7,518 bases of DNA, taken from NCBI GenBank assembly GCA_902609035.1, contig CACLQG010000045.1, forward strand, positions 1-7,518, written 5' to 3'. How positions within the stretch are numbered: position 1 is the first letter of the stretch; every line of letters begins with the position of its first letter. The translations under genes were made by a program, and so were the position numbers. Below, piece by piece: positions 6,101 to 7,518 of this stretch. The notes under the pieces were generated by a model that was not told where the DNA came from, did no database searches, and saw only the letters and a program-made list of their open reading frames with translations. The DNA is from an uncultured Bacteroidota bacterium (GTDB taxonomy: Bacteria; Bacteroidota; Bacteroidia; Flavobacteriales; Flavobacteriaceae).

Positions 6101-7518
6101 TCGGTGTCTATATTATTTCCTATTCCATCCCCGTCGCAATCCCCCGATTCAGCTCCATTACATGGGAATAAATCCACACCATCAATAATTCCGTCATTAT
6201 CAGAGTCGGGATCCAATGGATCTAAACATGTGACAGCGGTTGTTGTACTAGATTGAGCGCTCAACTCGTAAACATCCGTGAGCCCATCATTATCGTCATC
6301 AGGGTCGGTTATATTGGGATCTCCATCACCATCAAAATCAGCAAGAATATCTATTGTTGTAACTGTACTTATTTTTGAGTAAGCAAAATCACAACCTGCT
6401 GACACAACAAGCCTGTATTTATCTCCATCGATAGAATTCGCAGTTGGGCTAATTGTTAGTGAGCTAGATGTTACATTACTATGTGGAGAGGTATTGGTTA
6501 GGTTTGTAAAATTATTAGGGTCAGCTTGGGTACTTTTTTGCCACTGGAAGGTTAAGGTATGAATACTTGTAACACTCGCTGTGATTGTAACGTTATAATT
6601 TATTGCCACACCTGTAACTGAAGTTATCCCTGTTATGCTAATCTCTGGAGGCTCTAGAAAATCTTTAACATTGTTGCTGTCTGCATCGGTTATACTTGCC
6701 ACGCTGGTGGGAGAGAGGTATGCATTACTGCCTGGAGTGAAATTTGTTCCACTGGCATCAGAGATCACTGTTCCAGAGGCCGATACAGATAGCTGCTGTC
6801 CAATTACTAGTATTCTACCCGCATTAGTAAGCCCTGGCGGATCATAATCATGCATTGAAGCTGCATATATATTCCCAGAAGCAGATAATGCAATGGATGC
6901 TCCAAAATCATTATTCTTATCTAAGTAACTTCCTTTTTGACTCCAGGTTGAACCGTTATACTCATAAAAATATACTCTATCTCTATTACCAACTCCCAGA
7001 AGATCCCCACGTTCGTTAAAGTCAATAGAAGCACCGAAATAGCTATTAGAATTATAAATCGAACTTGAACCACTACCGTTAGTTCCTAGTTGGCTCCATG
7101 TTCCACCGCTCTCACCGTAAATAAATATCCTATCATTACTTCTCTGACCATCGGAGAAAGCCACGCGATCACCCGCTGCGTTTATGGCAACGGTTCCATA
7201 GTAATCATTGGTTGAGTATCCTCTCATGTCAGCACCTACTTGATTCCAAGTAGTACCCCCACCGTACTGATAAACTCTCATTGTTCCTCCATTACTTTGT
7301 ACCTGATCATCATAGGGCGCGGAGGCGACAAACCTGTCTCCTGCTTTATTCATTTTCACTCCAAAGCCAAAGTAACCACCGTTTTGTTTTCCAACGACCT
7401 GTCCAAGATTATCCCATGAGCTTGTACTGGAGTTATACTGATAGACAATAATTGAACCTCTGTTACTCCCACCATCATCATCCCTAGGAACACCAACGGC
7501 TATTCTATTACCCTGGTG
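1..7518 (-). CDS. Giant multidomain surface/secreted adhesin-like protein (internal fragment)
   Basis: One minus-strand frame is open across the whole window: 2506 codons with no stop, no start and no termination codon. I translated it end to end and found no frameshift; recognisable domains follow one another without a gap. Order by residue of the fragment: partial FG-GAP-like propeller 1-241, linker 242-289, Ig-like 290-393, TSP3 arm 394-565, propeller 566-969, linker 970-1019, Ig-like 1020-1121, TSP3 arm 1122-1309, propeller 1310-1700, linker 1701-1746, Ig-like 1747-1849, split cadherin-like domain 1850-1928 and 2152-2168 with LamG 1933-2151 inside, then cadherin-like repeats 2169-2506. 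No transmembrane segment is visible. Such architectures are known from exported adhesins of Bacteroidota. The role in Ca2+-dependent adhesion or matrix building is inference. Signal peptide, sorting domain, promoter and operon partners lie outside the window, so the exact ligand and secretion route cannot be stated. Confidence 0.96.
124..417 (-). other. Cadherin-like repeat 3
   Basis: A 98-residue repeat: GNTDQIVVNEGQTTNEL, VLTNDTDSDNDPL, FGSVTLNSNGTFSYTHNGSENLSDQFTYAPNDG and NITITQVNDPP. The acidic linker signature returns (VNEG, NDTDSDND, VNDPP). Confidence 0.87.
418..717 (-). other. Cadherin-like repeat 2 with degenerate linker
   Basis: A 100-residue repeat: IGVEDFVIGLSGGTVTL, LIGNDTDSENNSL, HGSVTLNANGTFAYTHNGTS and TDIFKYKVFDGTDYSAATSVTISFSAIPV. 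The fold is clear, but the usual VNEGG acidic residue is replaced by IGLSGG, and the terminal VNDPP by SAIPV. Two Ca2+-linker signatures are therefore missing. Confidence 0.86.
718..1014 (-). other. Cadherin-like (tandem-95/VCBS-like) repeat 1
   Basis: A 99-residue repeat: LTVSDTLTVNEAGTVTL, LLDNDTDIDGDTL, NNGALTLNSSGTFQYVHNGSE, TDTFTYKANDG and VTIQINPINDPP. All expected acidic Ca2+ positions (NEAG, NDTDIDGD, KANDG, NDPP) are present. This kind of repeat builds long stiff stalks in large bacterial adhesins. Confidence 0.88.
1015..1065 (-). other. Cadherin-like domain 0, C-terminal strand
   Basis: Seventeen residues, NTNDVFNININPVNDLP, that form the typical final strand and inter-domain Ca2+ linker of a cadherin-like repeat (FxIxINPVND). 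It follows directly after the LamG ending QRYGLPETC and completes the fold begun at 1971-1735. Confidence 0.72.
1066..1722 (-). other. LamG/concanavalin-like jelly-roll domain nested in a cadherin-like domain
   Basis: About 219 residues. It starts VSNGLTLYLDAASSTSYSGS and continues TWSDLSGNNNHLTLYGNPTFD and GGVINFDESNDYARR. Later strands include WHFSAVSFSNSSGWKMYYNG, NLLIGSHNGGHFFDGYIPVVLVYNRVLTDEEIKINYN and FFAQRYGL. This is the Laminin_G_3-type pattern: LxLDA, WxDLSGNxN, FDGxxDY, YxNG, GxIxxVxxYNRxLTxxEIxxNY. Such domains bind glycans or protein ligands, often with Ca2+. The ligand is unknown. It sits between the two halves of a cadherin-like fold. Confidence 0.92.
1735..1971 (-). other. 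Cadherin-like domain 0, N-terminal part (split)
   Basis: A 79-residue segment, KIANPISDITINEDSSSSTINIS, then FNDVDGQALTYTIS and NQNGTATITLYADDNG. This is the typical start of a bacterial cadherin-like domain: the INED acidic residue, the DVDG loop and the GTATITLxAxD strand. The normal last strand ending in VND is missing here and reappears after the LamG domain at 1065-1015. Confidence 0.8.
1972..2280 (-). other. Ig-like beta-sandwich domain C
   Basis: About 103 residues starting RPEVILQPESISVLAGESRTF, with the core strand DLQWQSSTNSGTTWTNIAEN and the late strand KHQFRVAVIPFCGNTVYSN. The pattern (QPxSxxVxxGxxxxF, then LQWQ, then TWTNI) is that of Ig-like domains common in flavobacterial secreted proteins. 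It is more divergent than A and B and ends at SVNATNTCP, where the cadherin-like tail begins. Confidence 0.8.
2281..2418 (-). other. Post-propeller linker C with EF-hand-like loop
   Basis: A 46-residue segment beginning GALRVSSTGKVLEDSVG and ending DRNNNGVYDFLEVT. The loop at 2322-2287 is the best EF-hand match of the three, with Asp1, Asn3, Asn5, Gly6, Asp9 and Glu12. The DFLE ending is invariant in all three linkers. Confidence 0.72.
2419..3591 (-). other. FG-GAP-like seven-bladed beta-propeller C
   Basis: Protein domain of 391 residues with seven regular blades of about 53-60 residues. Anchors in order are QFGYSSSVNGAGNVVAISAYQNDG, LFGSSLDLDDVGSRLIVGAP, GFGSSVAINKSGNTVVIGAYQNDG, LFGRSVDINDTGDTIIIGANQNDG, YFGWDVSIDGNGDTVAVSSQNN, YYGYSIDLNQNGRYLSIGGYG and QLGYSLDTSNSGSKIVIGAN. 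Most blades close with WxQLGxxIxG. The blades are closer to the canonical FG-GAP consensus, including the QNDG loop, than those of propellers A and B. It is a separate paralogous unit rather than a recent copy. Confidence 0.9.
3592..4155 (-). other. TSP3-like calcium-binding arm B
   Basis: A 188-residue Asp-rich arm with about ten DxDxDG-type motifs, including DPDDDNDGLTD, DEDSDNDGVND, DVDGDGIDD, DDDDDNDGVTD, DLDDDNDGIID and DTDNDGIKN. It ends [25 protein letters not shown]. Residues encoded at 4125-4030 are identical to the matching block of arm A, while the middle and end have different spacers, including the insert GAVFNTYNVGGVSYVGLGSS. Predicted role: a Ca2+-stiffened spacer. Confidence 0.9.
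4156..4461 (-). other. Ig-like beta-sandwich domain B
   Basis: About 102 residues starting PPISITGISSITTVAVDYPVT, with the TYQWQKSTPANP core strand and NSIDGENYRLVVYGGC near the end. It is clearly homologous to Ig-like domain A, sharing ISITGI, QWQKST, YSNVTSS and NSIDG. It precedes the Asp-rich arm directly, through STITTIDV-type sequence. Confidence 0.78.
4462..4611 (-). other. Post-propeller linker B with EF-hand-like loop
   Basis: A 50-residue counterpart of linker A, beginning SEISVSASGTVISDAAG and ending DTNDNNVKDFLEV. The 12-residue loop at 4500-4465 has Asp, Asn, Asn and Asp at positions 1, 3, 5 and 9 and Glu at position 12. Position 6 is Asn rather than the usual Gly, as in copy A. 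Confidence 0.7.
4612..5823 (-). other. FG-GAP-like seven-bladed beta-propeller B
   Basis: Protein domain of 404 residues in which seven blades can be counted. Blade 1 contains DPNFTGQGVDISSDGNIVIYGAQRHDG and blade 2 YFGQTVSINGAGDIIAISAP. Blade 3 carries YFGNSISLNHQGNRIAVGVP and blade 4 IFGFGVKMNKSGTRFVASAP. Blades 5, 6 and 7 carry YFGTVAINGAGDRVAFSEG, SGSAIDFNEQGNIIGVGAA and EFGASVALSASGNIYAASEP. Seven blades is the count expected for a closed integrin-alpha-like propeller. Blade 1 lacks the FG pair and has a longer lead-in. Blades 5 and 6 have a shortened glycine loop. Blades 3-7 align directly with propeller A. Confidence 0.9.
5824..6339 (-). other. TSP3-like calcium-binding arm A
   Basis: A 172-residue Asp/Asn/Gly-rich segment with about ten DxDxDG-type motifs, for example DPDDDNDGLTD, DTDDDNDGVAD, DLDDDNDGILD and DIDGDGIVN. 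These are separated by short spacers such as ELSAQSS and by Cys-containing turns LFPC and IFPC. It closes with DADGCFDVVEAG and DPDGDGIVG. This is the thrombospondin type 3 pattern, which wraps Ca2+ ions into a stiff rod. The run of GAT codons gives the plus strand its repeated atc/cat texture. Confidence 0.9.
6340..6651 (-). other. Ig-like beta-sandwich domain A
   Basis: About 104 residues starting PPEISITGITSVTG and containing the FQWQKST core Trp strand and a DGDKYRLVVSAGC strand. This is the usual form of Bacteroidota Ig-like domains, with the WQ motif in place of the Cys-Trp pair and a YRLxV strand near the end. It has a single Cys, so no internal disulfide is expected. It probably acts as a spacer between the propeller and the Asp-rich arm. 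Confidence 0.78.
6652..6795 (-). other. Post-propeller linker A with EF-hand-like loop
   Basis: A 48-residue segment that begins QLSVSASGTVISDASG and ends in a 12-residue loop, DADSNNVKDFLE, at 6687-6652. The loop fits the EF-hand or dockerin Ca2+ loop pattern, with acidic or Asn residues at positions 1, 3, 5 and 9 and Glu at 12. The segment recurs after all three propellers. I do not recognise it as a named family. A Ca2+-stabilised joint between propeller and Ig-like domain is inference. Confidence 0.7.
6796..7518 (-). other. FG-GAP-like beta-propeller A, blades 3 (partial) to 7
   Basis: Protein domain, fragment residues 1-241. Five blades of roughly 45-60 residues are visible, each built as FGxxVxxNxxGDRxAxxxP, then a glycine-rich loop, then a RVYQY strand and a Trp-containing WxQLG strand. 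Counting against propeller B, the first visible piece (HQGNRIAVGVPRDDDGG) is blade 3. This is the FG-GAP repeat pattern also seen in integrin-alpha-type propellers, though the classical DxDxDG loop of integrin blades is not seen; the loops read NKAGD or NAAGD instead. Such propellers act as interaction platforms outside the cell. The ligand is unknown. Confidence 0.88.

Larger units (their letters stand above)
5824..7518 (-). repeat. Tandem module A (5' truncated): propeller, linker, Ig-like, TSP3
   Basis: This is the first copy of a large internal repeat, aligned with module B at an offset of 2181 bp in the propeller and 2187 bp in the TSP3 arm. Exact matches include 29 nt at 7472-7500 versus 5291-5319, 17 nt at 7301-7317 versus 5120-5136, and 20 nt at 6257-6276 versus 4070-4089. 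The window cuts it inside propeller blade 3, so blades 1 and 2 lie upstream. It arose by duplication within the gene; similarity is high in blades 3-5 and at the start of the TSP3 arm and lower in the later part of that arm. Confidence 0.93.

Noticed and set aside
5786..6256. Plus-strand ORFs at 5786-5968 and 5969-6256, Ser/Pro-rich
   Set aside because: Same antisense effect from TSP3 arm A. The similarity to the 3758-4084 frame only reflects the duplication of the real gene.
1..7518. Promoters, terminators, RNA genes, mobile elements, diversity-generating template repeats
   Set aside because: The whole window is coding on one strand, with no intergenic space. No tRNA- or rRNA-like stretch, terminal inverted repeats, transposase or reverse transcriptase motifs were seen. 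A and B differences in the checked 32-codon block are silent and not adenine-directed.

Overview
The window lies entirely inside one very large protein-coding gene read on the minus strand. The frame whose codons occupy plus-strand positions 1-3, 4-6 and so on stays open from 7518 to 1, giving 2506 codons. Neither the start nor the stop codon is in the window. No other gene, RNA gene, promoter, terminator or mobile element could be supported. Short ORFs in the other frames are shadows of this gene.

The protein is a mosaic of extracellular repeat domains. In N- to C-terminal order (descending coordinates) they are: module A, cut by the window edge (7518-5824), with an FG-GAP-like beta-propeller, a short linker with an EF-hand-like loop, an Ig-like domain and an Asp-rich thrombospondin type 3 (TSP3) arm; module B, complete with the same four parts (5823-3592); and module C (3591-1972), with a more divergent seven-bladed propeller, the same linker and an Ig-like domain but no TSP3 arm. 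These are followed by a cadherin-like domain interrupted by a LamG/concanavalin-type jelly-roll (1971-1015), then a tandem run of about 100-residue cadherin-like repeats (1014-1) that continues past the window.

The organism is most likely a member of the Bacteroidota, probably a marine or aquatic flavobacterium. The reasons are the AT-rich DNA, the high Asn/Ser/Thr/Asp content, and the combination of FG-GAP propellers, QWQ-type Ig-like domains, TSP3 arms ending in a CxDVxEAG motif, LamG and VNDPP-type cadherin repeats. This combination is typical of giant cell-surface or secreted proteins in that phylum, many of them exported by the type IX secretion system. This taxonomic call is inference; neither the signal peptide nor a C-terminal sorting domain is visible.

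The likely role is a Ca2+-stiffened surface adhesin or matrix protein. Propellers and LamG would be the ligand- or glycan-contacting units, and the TSP3 and cadherin repeats would be rigid Ca2+-dependent spacers. The most informative observations are the roughly 2.2 kb internal duplication (A and B), a 32-residue block identical between copies despite 15 synonymous DNA differences, an EF-hand-like loop behind every propeller, and the nesting of LamG inside a cadherin fold.
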